This document shows, piece after piece, positions 23,901 through 24,036 of a stretch of DNA of 24,036 nucleotides. The notes beneath the pieces are model-generated. The model saw nothing but the letters and a program-made list of their open reading frames with translations. It was not told where the DNA came from and ran no database searches. Source of the stretch: an uncultured Roseburia sp. Its GTDB lineage: Bacteria; Bacillota; Clostridia; Lachnospirales; Lachnospiraceae. How positions within the stretch are numbered: the stretch's first letter is position 1; each line of letters starts with the position of its first letter. The translations under genes were made by a program, and so were the position numbers. Where the stretch lies: NCBI GenBank assembly GCA_910584215.1, contig CAJTYI010000042.1:1-24036 (forward strand), read 5' to 3'.

Positions 23901-24036
23901 GGTCATCTCCTCGTATTTAACCGGCCATTCGTTATTCCTTGATAAGCCGTCTCAATCTTCTAGTGTACTGACCCGTTTATTTTCAGCTAAATGACGCAGA
24001 ATGAATTTTCAGTCTACAAGGCGGCTGAATGAGGCG
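23901..24036. other. upstream flank of the beta-galactosidase gene
   Basis: 136 bp to the window edge. It holds the ribosome binding site but no confident promoter and no copy of the CAAACGTTTG operator. No gene is supported. Confidence 0.4.

Noticed and set aside
23940..24036. Insertion-sequence end or dispersed repeat at the right edge
   Set aside because: The text felt like a repeated element, but there is no inverted-repeat partner, target duplication or transposase in view.

Overview
The window looks like a chromosomal segment of a spore-forming, anaerobic, carbohydrate-degrading Firmicute of the Lachnospiraceae/Clostridia type. The reasons are strong AGGAGG-type ribosome binding sites, a sporulation gene (spmA), moderate GC, lipoprotein-anchored ABC binding proteins and intracellular glycosidases. 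This placement is inferred from gene content, not from a marker gene. No rRNA, tRNA, CRISPR array, phage or intact insertion sequence was found.

Layout. (1) 172-4058, minus strand: a two-gene unit, a receiver/degenerate-GGDEF/EAL c-di-GMP phosphodiesterase followed 29 bp later by a GH78 alpha-L-rhamnosidase. A clear sigma-A promoter lies at 4330-4358, and the roughly 265-nt leader holds three 15-nt repeats. (2) 4610-7837, minus: carB without carA beside it, followed by a long imperfect hairpin. (3) 8113-9546, minus: a secreted or lipid-anchored alpha/beta hydrolase with its own promoter and terminator. Upstream of it lies a small frameshifted gene remnant. (4) 10184-15249, plus: a three-gene exoprotein operon. 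It encodes an exported subtilisin fused to a C-terminal metal-binding helical domain resembling zinc phospholipase C, then two tandem paralogous secreted proteins of unknown function. Its promoter carries a 21-bp-spaced direct repeat like the binding sites of LytTR-type regulators (AgrA/VirR), and it ends at a terminator hairpin. (5) 15487-16101, minus: spmA without spmB. (6) 16410-20759, minus: the sulfate ABC transporter operon sbp-cysT-cysW-cysA, with tandem DNA repeats in two of its three internal spacers. (7) 21066-22061, plus: a LacI/GalR-family regulator divergent from sbp, with two LacI-type operators flanking the sbp promoter. (8) 22155-23900, minus: a GH35 beta-galactosidase, convergent with the regulator and sharing a hairpin terminator with it.

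How the genes fit together. Sbp, CysT, CysW and CysA form one complete sulfate/thiosulfate importer. The operator positions suggest that the LacI-type protein controls both itself and this importer, which would be unusual because sulfate uptake in Firmicutes is normally tied to cysteine or SAM signals. The GH78 and GH35 enzymes are cytoplasmic, with no signal peptides, and would finish breakdown of imported rhamnosylated or galactosylated glycans. The most novel part is the exoprotein operon: a protease/PLC-like fusion plus two unknown secreted partners behind a possible quorum-sensing promoter.
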